DNA from: Gordonia westfalica
GTDB taxonomy: Bacteria > Actinomycetota > Actinomycetes > Mycobacteriales > Mycobacteriaceae
Direction: 5' to 3'
Assembly (NCBI RefSeq): GCF_900105725.1
Contig: NZ_FNLM01000034.1
Span: 1,488,001 to 1,552,000 of the forward strand
DNA: 64,000 nt
Under the pieces are notes generated by a model. That model searched no databases. It was not told where the DNA came from and saw nothing but the letters and a program-made list of their open reading frames with translations. Of the stretch, positions 36,314-45,660 are shown in pieces. How positions within the stretch are numbered: position 1 is the first letter of the stretch; each line of letters opens with the position of its first letter. The translations under genes and the position numbers were made by a program.

Positions 36314-37185
36314 GCATCGTCGACTATCTCCTCGACCCGTTCGCCTACGCCTTCATGACACGCGCACTGTGGGCGACGCTGATCGCGTCGGTCGTGTGCG
36401 CCCTGTTGTCGTGCTGGCTGGTTCTCATCGGCTGGTCGCTGATGGGTGACGCCGTCTCCCACGCGGTGCTGCCGGGCGTCGTCCTGGCCTATATCGTCGG
36501 CATCCCGTTCGCCATCGGCGCGGTCGTCTTCGGGTTCCTCGCGGTGGCGATGATCGGCGCTGTCCGCGACGGCGGCCGGGTGAAGGAGGACGCCGCGATC
36601 GGCATCGTCTTCACGACGCTGTTCGCCCTCGGCCTGGTGCTGATCTCGGTGACCCCGAGTCAAACCGACCTGAACCACATCATCTTCGGCAACCTGCTCG
36701 GTGTCTCGACGTCCGACCTGATCCAGATCGCCATCCTCGGCGCCATCGTCGCGGTGATCCTGCTGCTCAAGCGTCGCGACTTCACCCTCTACGCGTTCGA
36801 CCCGACACACGCCTTCGCCATCGGGCTCAGCCCCAGACTCCTCGGCGCGGCACTCCTCGCACTTCTCGCGCTGACCGCCGTGACAGCGCTGCAGGTCGTC
36901 GGCATCGTGCTCGTCGTGGCGATGCTGATCATCCCCGGCGCAACGGCACAGCTACTCACCAACCGCTTCAGCCGGATGCTGCTCATCGCGCCGGCGACCT
37001 CCGCGCTGTGCGGCGTGATCGGCCTGTACGTGTCGTACTACCGGGACACCTCGCCCGGCGGCATGGTCGTTCTGGTGCAAGGGATCCTGTTCCTGCTCGT
37101 CTTCCTGTTCAGCCCGACCCACGGTGTCGTCAGCAAACGCCGTCGTCATCGCGAGAACACACTGGCCGACGCCGCCGCAACCTGA
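36310..37185 (+). CDS. mntC: metal ABC transporter permease (ABC-3 type)
   Basis: 291 residues with eight or nine transmembrane helices. Family blocks: WSLMGDAVSHAVLPGVVLAY and GNLLGVSTSDLIQIAILGAI. The region GIVLVVAMLIIPGATAQLLT is the last conserved helix of ABC-3 permeases. Last gene of the three-gene transporter operon. Confidence 0.9.
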   Translation: MSIVDYLLDPFAYAFMTRALWATLIASVVCALLSCWLVLIGWSLMGDAVSHAVLPGVVLAYIVGIPFAIGAVVFGFLAVAMIGAVRDGGRVKEDAAIGIVFTTLFALGLVLISVTPSQTDLNHIIFGNLLGVSTSDLIQIAILGAIVAVILLLKRRDFTLYAFDPTHAFAIGLSPRLLGAALLALLALTAVTALQVVGIVLVVAMLIIPGATAQLLTNRFSRMLLIAPATSALCGVIGLYVSYYRDTSPGGMVVLVQGILFLLVFLFSPTHGVVSKRRRHRENTLADAAAT

Positions 37186-37307
37186 GAAGAGGCTTTGGCA
37201 GGAGATGCACAGGTAGGCGACAGCATCGGTCCAGACAGCGTCAGCATCATGGCGTTCACTTCCCGGGAGCAACCCGGACATGCCCGACAGTGAACAAAGG
37301 CAGACCC

Positions 37308-37859
37308 ATGAACTCGACGCCGAACAATCCGACGCCCAACGCCAACGAACCGAACCAGATCCCCGACGCGCATCCGGACGCGGCAACCACCCCGATCGCG
37401 CCGACCCCCGCGGACGATCAGCCGACCGAGCAGATGTCCGAGACCGACCCCCGGGCGAGAGGTTTCGCAGGCCCCACACCCACCACTCCGCCGACGACCA
37501 CGGAGAAGCCCAAGACGCCGATCCTGATCGCCGGCGGTCTGGGCGTCGCGGTGATCGCGGCCGCGCTCGGCTTCGGCGCCGGGTACGTCACCGGTGACAC
37601 GACGTCGGACCGGCACGACCGCGTCGCCGTCTCTCGCGACGGCGGCGACTGGAACCCGGCAGAAGGTCGCGGCGGACAACACGGACACTTCCGCGGCGGA
37701 CCAGACGGCGACGGCATGCGCGGCGGCCCCGGCGGGCCGGGACGTCCCGGCGACCAGGGACCGCGCGGGCAGCAGCCGAGCGACCGGGATTCGACGGAAC
37801 AGGCGCCGCAGGCCCCGAGCCAGCAGCCGTCGGCCGAGCAGCAGCCCCAGGCCGGCTGA
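37308..37859 (+). CDS. single-span membrane protein with Gly/Arg/Asp-rich tail
   Basis: 183 residues: an Asn/Pro-rich cytoplasmic N-terminus (STPNNPTPNANEPNQIPDAH), one transmembrane helix (ILIAGGLGVAVIAAALGFGA, about 76-98), and an extracytoplasmic tail rich in glycine with short collagen-like triplets (GGPGGPGRPGDQGPRG) and a Gln/Pro end. Low complexity makes homology unreliable. 122 bases separate it from the transporter, so it may have its own promoter. Function unknown. Confidence 0.72.
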   Translation: MNSTPNNPTPNANEPNQIPDAHPDAATTPIAPTPADDQPTEQMSETDPRARGFAGPTPTTPPTTTEKPKTPILIAGGLGVAVIAAALGFGAGYVTGDTTSDRHDRVAVSRDGGDWNPAEGRGGQHGHFRGGPDGDGMRGGPGGPGRPGDQGPRGQQPSDRDSTEQAPQAPSQQPSAEQQPQAG

Positions 37860-37878
37860 CACAGCGATGGCGAAACGC

Positions 37879-37912
37879 AAAGCGCCCCACCTGCGAACAG
37901 GTGGGGCGCTTT
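37879..37912. terminator. bidirectional terminator between the membrane protein gene and ssrA
   Basis: Perfect 15-bp stem AAAGCGCCCCACCTG (37879-37893) with 37898-37912 and a CGAA tetraloop; A-run on one side and T-run on the other. Serves the plus-strand gene and, five bases beyond its 3' end, the minus-strand tmRNA. Confidence 0.9.
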
Positions 37913-37917
37913 GTCCG

Positions 37918-38290
37918 TGGAGCTGCCGGGAATTGAACCCGGGTCCTCCGTCGTGTTGGTAGGGCTTCTCCGTGTGCAGTCCGCTATGTCTCTACTTGGA
38001 TCTCTCGGTCACGCGAACAAGCCGAGATGACGATCCCAGTCGCTGTTTGATGTTCCGACCTCACCCGCGACCGGCGAGGACGGTGAGCTCCCTGAGATGA
38101 TGCCGGCATCCGGATTCGGGAGCACAATCCGGGCCGACAGACCAGCCGTCGCTACTTAGGCAGCGAGGGCGTAGTCGCGCTGATTGGAATCGGCGCTTAA
38201 TTGGTTGCTGCGACGCTTATACGGTGGTCTCCAGCCTGCACCGACACGCTTCCCCTACCTCGACGCACGTAGTCGAAACCGATCAGCCCC
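37918..38290 (-). ncRNA. ssrA: transfer-messenger RNA (tmRNA)
   Basis: Rescues stalled ribosomes and tags the nascent chain for proteolysis. The 5' end GGGGCTGATCGGTTTCGAC (minus strand, from 38290) pairs with the 3' end GGCAGCTCC to form the tRNA-like acceptor; the T-arm GGGTTCAATTCCC is present near 37930. The tag reading frame at 38194-38159 encodes ADSNQRDYALAA followed by TAA at 38158-38156, close to the mycobacterial tag. Length 373 bases is normal. SmpB, its partner, is encoded 1.1 kb away on the same strand. Confidence 0.96.
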
Positions 38291-38352
38291 GAGGAGGTAT
38301 CCACTGACCGAAGTCAGCGAACACTTAAGTCTAACAAGTCGGACAGCGGACT

Positions 38353-38907
38353 TCATTCCGGTTTCGACCGAGCGAGCACGATAGGCGCATACATCTCGAC
38401 GACGCGGTCTTCCCAGTCGTCGCCGACACTCCCCGACCTGGCCTTTTCGGCGACCAAAGTCCCGACGATCCCGTCGATCAGGGTGTCCGGGTCCACAGTC
38501 GACGCCACGAGCCCTCGACGCTTGCCGTCGTCGACGACGGCCGCGAGATCGGCTCGGTGCTTCGCCAGCGCCGTGCGAAAGATCTCGGTGAACGCGGGGT
38601 CGGCGTCGGTGAGCAGCGCCGCCATGCCGCCGAAGCCGATCCCGTCGGACACCATCGACGCCGCCTGCCGGACCACCCACCGAAGCCGCTGCTCCCCGGA
38701 CAGTTCCTCGTCGGGGGCCGGCGGGGTCCCCACTGCGACGAGTGCGGCTGTCAACATCTCGTCCCGGTTCCGATACCGCCGGTAGATGGTCGTCCGCGCG
38801 ACGCCGGAATGTGCCGCGACCGCCTCGATCGTCACCCCGGCCGGGCCTTTTGCGCGCAGCAGATCCAGCGCAGCCGTGATGATCTTCGAGTTGCTGTCAG
38901 CAGGCAC
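38353..38907 (-). CDS. TetR-family transcriptional regulator
   Basis: 184 residues from the GTG at 38907 (VPADSNSKIITAALDLL), which follows GAAGGG by eight bases; an open frame further upstream runs through the operators and is not used here. DNA-binding part: GVTIEAVAAHSGVARTTIYR and RYRNRDEMLTAALVAVG. The C-terminal part resembles TetR_C_11-type domains. Divergent from a small membrane protein across three operator-like repeats, so it probably controls itself and that gene. Confidence 0.88.
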   Translation of the reverse strand: MPADSNSKIITAALDLLRAKGPAGVTIEAVAAHSGVARTTIYRRYRNRDEMLTAALVAVGTPPAPDEELSGEQRLRWVVRQAASMVSDGIGFGGMAALLTDADPAFTEIFRTALAKHRADLAAVVDDGKRRGLVASTVDPDTLIDGIVGTLVAEKARSGSVGDDWEDRVVEMYAPIVLARSKPE

Positions 38908-38976
38908 CCGCGGAACCCTTCGTCGTCGAAACCGGTGGTTCAGGAATATCACGCACCCATCAGGCACTACACAGAG

Positions 38977-39021
38977 TGTCGCGATACAGTCAGTGTATCG
39001 ATACACGCAATGTATCGATCA
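38977..39021. promoter_or_regulatory. three operator-like 12-bp palindromes with 17-bp period
   Basis: TGTCGCGATACA at 38977-38988, the perfect palindrome TGTATCGATACA at 38994-39005 and TGTATCGATCAG at 39011-39022: same motif, spaced exactly 17 bases start to start. The array lies between the divergent TetR gene and the small membrane protein gene. Most likely the TetR binding region, with possible cooperative binding. Confidence 0.65.
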
Positions 39022-39045
39022 GTATCAACTAGGAGGTTGGTGGAC

Positions 39046-39402
39046 GTGCACAATGCATCCAGTTCGAAGTCGTACTCATTCGCCGGGTACCTGGTGATGC
39101 TTCTCGGATTCCTGTTCCTGGGACTGTTCGTGATGTCCCTGGCCGGCGGCATCGCTACGCCGTCCTGGCCGTTCGGACTGGCGATGGCAGCGCTGTTCGC
39201 CCTGGCCATCGCTGCTTTTCGGTTGCAGATCACCCTCAGCAAGCAGCACCAGGACGACGTGATCGTCTCATCCGACCCGATGACTCCGCCGCTGCGGCGA
39301 GCCGACGTCGAGCAGTACGAACGGACCTACCGCCGGGCCCGGGGGGCCACCGCCGGGATCACCACGCCCGACGAGGGCACCCGCCTCTACAAGGCCGCCT
39401 GA
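39046..39402 (+). CDS. small two-helix membrane protein
   Basis: 118 residues. Two hydrophobic helices (SFAGYLVMLLGFLFLGLFVM and SWPFGLAMAALFALAIAAF), then a basic cytoplasmic tail ending RRARGATAGITTPDEGTRLY. AGGAGG at 39031-39036 is nine bases before the GTG at 39046; a GTG at 39040 is too near to it. Probably controlled by the divergent TetR. Function not recognised. Confidence 0.78.
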   Translation: MHNASSSKSYSFAGYLVMLLGFLFLGLFVMSLAGGIATPSWPFGLAMAALFALAIAAFRLQITLSKQHQDDVIVSSDPMTPPLRRADVEQYERTYRRARGATAGITTPDEGTRLYKAA

Positions 39403-39421
39403 CCCGACCCCTTCCGGTCGG

Positions 39422-39898
39422 TCAACCCATCCCCTTCACGCGACGGCCGACCTCACGCTCGACCTCACGCTGCGCGGTCCGCTTGGCGATGTCGTGACGC
39501 TTGTCGTGGGCCTGCTTACCGCGGGCCAGCGCCAGCTCGACCTTCACCCGACCATCGCTGAAGTACAGCGACAGCGGCACGAGCGTGAGGTTGCCGTCGC
39601 GGATCTTGCCGATCAGGTTGTCGATCTCACGACGATGCATCAGCAGCTTGCGCTTACGCCGGACCGCGTGATTGGTCCACGACCCCTGGCCGTACTCGGC
39701 GATGTGCAGGGCGTGCAGCCAGACCTCCCCGTCATCGATGGTGGCGAAGGCGTCCACCAGCGACGCCTTGCCGGCACGCAGGCTCTTCACCTCGGTTCCG
39801 ACGAGGGCGATGCCGGCCTCGTAGACGTCGAGGATGGTGTAGTTGTGCCGCGCCTTGCGGTTCGACGCGATCACGTTGCGTCCCTTTTCCCTGGGCAT
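39422..39898 (-). CDS. smpB: tmRNA-binding protein SmpB
   Basis: 158 residues. Binds the tRNA-like part of tmRNA and reads the empty A site. Family motifs: [40 protein letters not shown], and a basic C-terminal tail ([20 protein letters not shown]) that inserts in the mRNA channel. 68 bases after ftsX on the same strand, the same order as in mycobacteria. Confidence 0.97.
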   Translation of the reverse strand: MPREKGRNVIASNRKARHNYTILDVYEAGIALVGTEVKSLRAGKASLVDAFATIDDGEVWLHALHIAEYGQGSWTNHAVRRKRKLLMHRREIDNLIGKIRDGNLTLVPLSLYFSDGRVKVELALARGKQAHDKRHDIAKRTAQREVEREVGRRVKGMG

Positions 39899-39966
39899 CG
39901 TGCACTCACCTCCTCGTCGAACTGATGGTCGTCATGGCTGCGCCCGATCGGCCGCAGCGGGTCCAC

Positions 39967-40875
39967 TCACTCGCGGACATACACACGAAGAGTGACATAT
40001 GCCGTCGCGCCAGCCAACACAATTCCGCCGAGGATGAGCCAGGGCGCCACGAACAAGACGTCGGTGAGCTCGATGCGGGCGAAGAAGCTGACGCCGTACA
40101 ACTCCTTCAACGCCGTGTCGAAGAAGAACTTCTTCGCGAGCAGCAGACCGCCGATCGCCAGCAGGGAACCGGCAAGGGCGGACACCACCGCCTCCAGCAG
40201 GAACGGCAACTGCGTGTACCAGCGCGTCGCACCCACCAGGCGCATGATGGACACCTCGGTCCGTCTGGTGAACGCCGCGATCTGAACGGTGTTGATGATC
40301 AGCAGGATGGCCGCGATCGCGAGGACCGACGCGATCGCGAACGTCGCGTTCCGCACCCCGTCGAGCACGCTGAAGATGCGCTGCACCAGTTTGCGGTCGT
40401 CCTTGAAAGCGTCTATGCCCAGGTCTTTTCGGCCCGCGTACTTGGTGAGCACGGCGTCGAACTGCCCCGGGTCGGAGACCCGCACCCGCAGCGACGCCGG
40501 CAGCGTGCCCTCGACGATGTTCTCGGCGAGGTCGGGGTTGTTGGCGAAGATCTCCTTCGCACGCTTGAAGGCCTCGTCCTTGTCGAGGTAGGTCACCGAG
40601 GTGACACCGGGCTCGTTCTCCAGGCCCCGCCGCAGCTGCGCGCAGGGGTCCGCCTCGCACTGCGGGTCCCGTTCGGTGACTTCGGGATTGAGGTAGAACT
40701 CCATCTCCACCCGGTCGAGGAAGATCTGCTGGCTCTTGTCGGCCATCTGGATCACCAGCAGACCGCCACCGAACATGCCCAGCGTGATCGCCGTGGTGAT
40801 GATCATCGCGATGGTCATGGTCGCGTTGCGGCGCAGTCCGTTGAGAACCTCGCTGATGATGAAATTCGCTCGCAT
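39967..40875 (-). CDS. ftsX: cell-division ABC protein FtsX
   Basis: 302 residues, four transmembrane helices with a large extracellular loop between helices 1 and 2 (about 48-165) that in mycobacteria activates the RipC peptidoglycan hydrolase. N-terminus MRANFIISEVLNGLRRNATM is that of actinobacterial FtsX, and TRRTEVSIMRLVGATRWYTQ is the cytoplasmic coupling block. Encoded right after ftsE. Confidence 0.96.
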   Translation of the reverse strand: MRANFIISEVLNGLRRNATMTIAMIITTAITLGMFGGGLLVIQMADKSQQIFLDRVEMEFYLNPEVTERDPQCEADPCAQLRRGLENEPGVTSVTYLDKDEAFKRAKEIFANNPDLAENIVEGTLPASLRVRVSDPGQFDAVLTKYAGRKDLGIDAFKDDRKLVQRIFSVLDGVRNATFAIASVLAIAAILLIINTVQIAAFTRRTEVSIMRLVGATRWYTQLPFLLEAVVSALAGSLLAIGGLLLAKKFFFDTALKELYGVSFFARIELTDVLFVAPWLILGGIVLAGATAYVTLRVYVRE

Positions 40876-40930
40876 GCTTGCTCAGACGTCCTTGGGGGTC
40901 GTTGTTGTGTGTCGGGAGTGGGCTGAGCCG

Positions 40931-41617
40931 TCAGCCGATTCCGTACACACCCTGCGGGTCGTTGCGCACGAGCTGCCCGTTGTCGAACTCGAGGACGCGG
41001 CGTCGCATCGCGTCGACGATGTGCCGGTCGTGGGTGGCCATGACCACCGTGGTGCCCCGTCGGTTGACGCGGTCGAGGACGTCGACAATCTCCTCGCTGG
41101 TCTCGGGGTCGAGGTTTCCGGTCGGCTCGTCGGCCAGCAGGACCAGCGGGCGGTTGACGATCGCGCGCGCGATCGCCACACGCTGCATCTCACCACCGGA
41201 CAGCTCGTTGGGCATGCGGTCGTGCTTGCCCTCGAGGCCGACGTACTCGAGCACCTCGGGCACCACGCGCTGGATCGTCGACCGCGGGCGGCCGATCACC
41301 TCGAGGGCGAAGGCGACGTTCTCGGCGACGGTCTTCTTCTGCAGCAGCCGGAAGTCCTGGAAGACACAGCCGATCGACTGCCGCAGCTTCGGCACCGAAC
41401 GGGCCCGCATCTTGTTCACGTGGAACTCACCGAGGTACACGTCGCCACTCGTGGGCCGGTCCTCTTTGAGCAGCAGCCGGAAGAACGTCGACTTGCCCGA
41501 TCCGGACGGCCCGATCAGGAACGCGAACTCCCCCTTGTCGACCTCGAAGCTCAAATCCTTCAGAGCCGGCCGAGAGGATGCCTTGTACTGCATCGTGACG
41601 TTCTCCAGCTTGATCAC
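40931..41617 (-). CDS. ftsE: cell-division ATP-binding protein FtsE
   Basis: 228 residues. Walker [10 protein letters not shown] (36-44), Q-loop [16 protein letters not shown], signature [20 protein letters not shown], Walker [18 protein letters not shown]-loop ATHDRHIV. Start [12 protein letters not shown]. Partner of FtsX. Confidence 0.97.
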   Translation of the reverse strand: MIKLENVTMQYKASSRPALKDLSFEVDKGEFAFLIGPSGSGKSTFFRLLLKEDRPTSGDVYLGEFHVNKMRARSVPKLRQSIGCVFQDFRLLQKKTVAENVAFALEVIGRPRSTIQRVVPEVLEYVGLEGKHDRMPNELSGGEMQRVAIARAIVNRPLVLLADEPTGNLDPETSEEIVDVLDRVNRRGTTVVMATHDRHIVDAMRRRVLEFDNGQLVRNDPQGVYGIG

Positions 41618-41706
41618 GATGAGCCAGTGTAACGACGACGCCTGAGAGTGCGTTCAGGCACGACACACTCCGCCGAAGATGGCACTGACCAGCGGTTGCG
41701 CCGGGA

Positions 41707-42198
41707 TCAGCGTGTCGGAACCGGCGTGGTCGGCGTCGGGGCGCCGAACTGCGGTATCTCCACGCCCGGCAGGCCGGGGATCGTCGGTCGGTTTGTGGAC
41801 TGCGACGGTGTGGGCGTCTGGCCCGGCGGCACCGGTGTCTCGGTCCCGCCGTCGGACCCCGGCCCGCCGGTCGTCGACGACTCCGAAGGCGATTCCGAGG
41901 TGGTCCGCTCGTACGTCGACGGCAGCGGCTGCTCGTACGTCGGTTGGTCGACGACCTGGGATGTCCTCGGCGCGGGACGCGGCGGTTCCGGCGAGACGAC
42001 GCCGTAGCGCTGGGAGGTATAGCCGTAGAGGACGCAGCAGACGATGAACACGGCGAAGAGGATCGCCGTGCTGATCCGGATCGAGGTGCGCCCGATGTGT
42101 TGGTTCCAGCGGAAGATGCGCCGGCGGCGTCCCCCGTCGTGTTCCGGGCCGTCCGATCCCGGCTGCGGGGACTGGTTCTGTTGGGACCCGGCCATCAT
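41707..42198 (-). CDS. proline/threonine-rich single-span membrane protein
   Basis: 163 residues with a basic cytoplasmic N-terminus (GRRRRIFRWNQHIGRTSIRI), one transmembrane helix (STAILFAVFIVCCVLYGYTS), and a Pro/Thr/Ser-rich extracytoplasmic tail. Position between mscS and ftsE matches Rv3103c of M. tuberculosis. Start overlaps the mscS stop (ATGA). Confidence 0.82.
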   Translation of the reverse strand: MMAGSQQNQSPQPGSDGPEHDGGRRRRIFRWNQHIGRTSIRISTAILFAVFIVCCVLYGYTSQRYGVVSPEPPRPAPRTSQVVDQPTYEQPLPSTYERTTSESPSESSTTGGPGSDGGTETPVPPGQTPTPSQSTNRPTIPGLPGVEIPQFGAPTPTTPVPTR

Positions 42199-43157
42199 TC
42201 GTCCCCATCCCGGTCACGGCCGACCTGGTCGGCCAGCGTGGCCGGCGGTCCGCTCGACGCCTGGACGTCACGTGGTGGCACGTTGATCCCCTCGCGTGCC
42301 AGCGCCCGGATGATGTGGATGCGCAGCGCCCGGCCCACCTCGAACTGTTTGCCGGGCAGGGTCCGCGTCACCATGCGCACGGTGATCGAGTCGAGTTCGA
42401 GGCTGATGACACCGAGTGACGACGGTGCGTCGAGAAGCAGGTCGTGCCACCTCGGCAGCTGGTAGAAATCGCGGCCGACCCGGTCGAGGGTGTCGTTGAC
42501 GAGACCGATGTCGGCCTCCGATGGCACCGGCACGTCGACGACCGCACGCGCCCAGTCCTTGGAGAGGTTGGTGGCCTTGATGATCTGACCGTTCGGGACG
42601 GTGATCACCTCACCCTCACTGGTGCGGAGCTTGGTCACCCGCAGCGTGACGTCTTCGACGGTCCCCTCGGCCGGCGCGTTGCCGGTCACCGTCAGGTTCA
42701 CCACGTCGCCGTAGCCGTACTGCTTCTCGGCGACGACGAAGAAGCCGGCCAGGATGTCCTGCACGATGCGTTGCGCACCGAAACCGAGGGCCGCACCGAT
42801 CACCGCGGTCGGTCCGGTGAGTCCGCTGAGCGGGATCCCGAACACTCCCAGGATGTGAATGATCACGACGATGGCGATGCCCACGATCAGCGTCCATGCC
42901 ACCACGTCGACCAGGGCCCGACGGTGCTTGGCGTCCTCGGTCTGGACGATCAGATCACTGGTGGAGAACCGCGACTCGACCCGCATGGCGTACTTACCGG
43001 CGAACCACCGGATGACCCGGGCCAGCAGCACCGCGCCCAGAATCCAGATGACGATCTCGAGGCCGTTGGTGGCCAGCCAGACATAGACCCGACCGATGAG
43101 GAGTTCGGTCGGGGACGGCGCAGCGGCCAGCAGCGCGGCTCCCGGCGGCACGATCAC
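42195..43157 (-). CDS. MscS-family mechanosensitive channel
   Basis: 320 residues. Three hydrophobic segments then the pore-lining TM3 with [20 protein letters not shown], followed by the beta domain ([40 protein letters not shown]). Releases solutes under hypo-osmotic stress. GTG start at 43157 overlaps the prfB stop. Positional equivalent of Rv3104c. Confidence 0.9.
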   Translation of the reverse strand: MIVPPGAALLAAAPSPTELLIGRVYVWLATNGLEIVIWILGAVLLARVIRWFAGKYAMRVESRFSTSDLIVQTEDAKHRRALVDVVAWTLIVGIAIVVIIHILGVFGIPLSGLTGPTAVIGAALGFGAQRIVQDILAGFFVVAEKQYGYGDVVNLTVTGNAPAEGTVEDVTLRVTKLRTSEGEVITVPNGQIIKATNLSKDWARAVVDVPVPSEADIGLVNDTLDRVGRDFYQLPRWHDLLLDAPSSLGVISLELDSITVRMVTRTLPGKQFEVGRALRIHIIRALAREGINVPPRDVQASSGPPATLADQVGRDRDGDE

Positions 43158-44269
43158 GCTTCGGCGGTCGCCATACGCCAGCGGATGCCGGCCTCGATGA
43201 ACTTGTCGAGCTCGCCGTCGAGCACCGCCGTCGGGTTGTTGTCCTCCACACCGGTCCGCAGGTCCTTGACCATCTGGTACGGGTGCAGGACGTAGGAACG
43301 CATCTGGTTGCCCCAGCTGGAGCCGCCGTCGCCCTTGAGGGCGTCGAGCTCGGCGCGCTCCTCCTGACGCTTGCGTTCGAGGAGCTTGGCCTGCAGCACG
43401 CGCATCGCCGACGCCTTGTTCTGCAGCTGACTCTTCTCGTTCTGACAGGTCACGACGATGCCGGTCGGGATGTGGGTCAGGCGCACCGCGGAGTCGGTGG
43501 TGTTGACCGACTGACCGCCGGGACCCGACGAGCGGTAGACGTCGACCTTGATGTCGTTCTCGTCGACGTCGATGTGGTCGGTGGTCTCGACCACCGGCAG
43601 CACCTCGACCTCGGCGAACGAGGTCTGGCGGCGGCTCTGGTTGTCGAACGGGCTGATCCGCACCAGGCGGTGGGTCCCCTGCTCGACCGACAGGGTGCCG
43701 TACATGTACGGGGCCTTGACCGCGAAGGTCGCGGACTTGAGGCCGGCTTCTTCGGCGTAGGAGGTGTCGTAGACCTCGACGCCGTAACCCTTCTGCTCGG
43801 CCCAGCGGATGTACATGCGCATCAGCATCTGCGCCCAGTCGGCGGCGTCCACGCCACCGGCGCCCGAACGGATGTTGACCACTGCCTCGCGGGAGTCGTA
43901 CTCACCCGCGAGCATCGTCTTGACCTCCATGGCCTCGATGTCGGCGCGCAGGCTCGCCCGCTCCGCGTCGGCGTCGGCCAGGGCGGCGGCCTTGTCGTCA
44001 CCCTCTTCGGCGTCGGCGAGCTCGTAGTGCACGGGCAGGTCGTCGAGGCGCGAACGCAGCTCGGAGACCTTGCGCAGCTCGGACTGGGCGTGCGACAGCT
44101 CGCTGGTGACCTTCTGGGCGTGGTCCTGGTCGTTCCACAGGTCCGGATCCGAGGCCTGCATCTCCAGCTCGTCGATGCGACGACGGAGCTCCTCGAGGTC
44201 GAGCACCTTTTCCACGGTGGTCAAGGTGGCGTCGAGGGATTCGAGGTCTGCGGTCACGTCGGGATGCAC
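43154..44269 (-). CDS. prfB: peptide chain release factor 2
   Basis: 371 residues. Terminates at UGA/UAA. The stop-codon-recognition tripeptide SPF (VRISPFDNQ) and the catalytic GGQ ([20 protein letters not shown]) are present. The gene is a single open frame; the autoregulatory programmed frameshift of many bacteria is absent, as is usual in actinobacteria. First gene of the prfB-mscS-41707 cluster with stop/start overlaps. Confidence 0.97.
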   Translation of the reverse strand: MHPDVTADLESLDATLTTVEKVLDLEELRRRIDELEMQASDPDLWNDQDHAQKVTSELSHAQSELRKVSELRSRLDDLPVHYELADAEEGDDKAAALADADAERASLRADIEAMEVKTMLAGEYDSREAVVNIRSGAGGVDAADWAQMLMRMYIRWAEQKGYGVEVYDTSYAEEAGLKSATFAVKAPYMYGTLSVEQGTHRLVRISPFDNQSRRQTSFAEVEVLPVVETTDHIDVDENDIKVDVYRSSGPGGQSVNTTDSAVRLTHIPTGIVVTCQNEKSQLQNKASAMRVLQAKLLERKRQEERAELDALKGDGGSSWGNQMRSYVLHPYQMVKDLRTGVEDNNPTAVLDGELDKFIEAGIRWRMATAEA

Positions 44270-44323
44270 GGTTATCCAGAGTACCGATCGAACGCCGGGT
44301 CAGACACCGTCAGGCCCTGCAGT

Positions 44324-44725
44324 TCACATGCCGCCGGGTCCCGCGGGCGGCTGCGGGTCGGGCAGGACGCCGAACTGCCAGGACGTCACGGCCTTCTGCG
44401 GCTTGTAGATCACCGGCAGGTCGTCGCCCACCTGCGGCCACGGATCGTCCGGTCCGAGAACGAGCGTTCCGTACACCTCGGTCGGGTTGGTCTCGGGCCC
44501 GACGATGGTCCCGGTGATGGTGTAGAAGCGCTGGCCGTTCTTGTCGGTGGCGCTCTGCGGATCGGTCTGGTTGTCGGAGACGCCGACTATCGTCAGCGTG
44601 CCCTGCACATACTGCGAGGCCTTGCCGGCGGACATCGTCCGCGGACTCCGGCCCCGCTGCCATTGGACGACCAACACCACCACCAGCGCGGCCAGCAACA
44701 GGGTGAACGTCACAGTGAGCAGCAT
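44324..44725 (-). CDS. small membrane-anchored protein
   Basis: 133 residues: N-terminal transmembrane helix ([20 protein letters not shown]) and an extracytoplasmic beta-rich domain ([40 protein letters not shown]). No known family. The start at 44725 avoids overlap with divergent hisN (44745). Confidence 0.75.
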   Translation of the reverse strand: MLLTVTFTLLLAALVVVLVVQWQRGRSPRTMSAGKASQYVQGTLTIVGVSDNQTDPQSATDKNGQRFYTITGTIVGPETNPTEVYGTLVLGPDDPWPQVGDDLPVIYKPQKAVTSWQFGVLPDPQPPAGPGGM

Positions 44726-44744
44726 GAGGGCTACCCTACCGGGC

Positions 44745-45647
44745 ATGTCCGCCGACTCCGGTCCGAAAAACCCCACCGCCTCACCGAACTACGACGACGA
44801 TCTCGAGCTCGCGCTGTCGCTGGCCGATTCCGCCGACGCGCTGACCACGGACCGCTTCGGCGCCGTCGACCTCCGCGTCAACGACAAACCCGACCTGACG
44901 CCGGTCTCCGACGCCGACCTCGCCTGCGAGACCCTGATCCGCGAACGGCTCGCCGCCCGCCGGCCCGCCGACACCGTCCTCGGTGAGGAGTTCGGCGGCG
45001 ACGCCGCGCTAGCCGGTCGCCAGTGGGTCATCGACCCCATCGACGGCACCAAGAACTTCGTGCGCGGCGTCCCCGTCTGGGCCACGCTGATCGCCCTGCT
45101 CGTCGACGGTGTGCCCACGGTCGGCGTCGTGTCGGCACCGGCCCTGCGCCGACGCTGGTGGGCCGCAGCCGGTCTCGGCGCCCACAGCTGCTTCGACGGC
45201 GACGACGCCCGGCAGCTCTCGGTGTCGGGGGTCGGCGACCTCGGCTCGTCGAGCCTGGCCTTCTCGAGCCTCTCGGGCTGGGCCGACCGCGGCATCCGCG
45301 ACCGCTTCATCGATCTCACCGATCAGGTCTGGCGGGTCCGCGGCTACGGCGACTTCTTCAACTACTGCCTGGTCGCCGAGGGCGCGGTCGACATCGCCGC
45401 CGAACCCGAGGTCTCCCTCTGGGACCTCGCTCCCCTCGACATCCTCGTCCGCGAGGCCGGCGGTCGGTTCACCGCGCTCGACGGAACCCCCGGCCCGGCC
45501 GGCGGCAGTGCCGTCGCCAGCAACGGCCTGCTGCACGACGAGGTGCTCGCCGCGCTCGCTCCCAGAGGTGCGAGGAGCGACACGACCCCTCGCTCCCTGA
45601 GGTGCGACGAGCGACACGACCCCTCGCTCCCTGATCCGAAGGTTTAG
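44745..45647 (+). CDS. hisN: histidinol-phosphatase (inositol-monophosphatase fold) with an aberrant C-terminal extension
   Basis: Dephosphorylates L-histidinol phosphate in histidine synthesis (by family and synteny with Rv3137). IMPase metal motifs: [22 protein letters not shown] and [15 protein letters not shown]. 300 residues as read, but the normal protein ends near [11 protein letters not shown]. At 45564-45566 a codon AGA stands where the repeat family elsewhere has the stop TGA, so translation continues through two 34-bp repeat copies and ends at a TAG (45645-45647) inside the adjoining IS110 element. About 28 extra residues result. Confidence 0.92.
   Translation: MSADSGPKNPTASPNYDDDLELALSLADSADALTTDRFGAVDLRVNDKPDLTPVSDADLACETLIRERLAARRPADTVLGEEFGGDAALAGRQWVIDPIDGTKNFVRGVPVWATLIALLVDGVPTVGVVSAPALRRRWWAAAGLGAHSCFDGDDARQLSVSGVGDLGSSSLAFSSLSGWADRGIRDRFIDLTDQVWRVRGYGDFFNYCLVAEGAVDIAAEPEVSLWDLAPLDILVREAGGRFTALDGTPGPAGGSAVASNGLLHDEVLAALAPRGARSDTTPRSLRCDERHDPSLPDPKV
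45558..45634. repeat. 34-bp tandem repeat at the hisN 3' end
   Basis: Units beginning GCTCCC at 45558, 45592 and 45626; two full copies and the start of a third, which is cut by the IS. Unit: GCTCCCTGAGGTGCGACGAG then CGACACGACCCCTC. Copy 1 carries AGA in place of TGA. The missing right part of the third copy is found beyond the IS at 47154. Confidence 0.85.
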
Positions 45648-45660
45648 GTGAGGGGCGTTG

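Noticed and set aside
43154..44269. Programmed frameshift in prfB
   Set aside because: The gene is one uninterrupted frame with no internal TGA.
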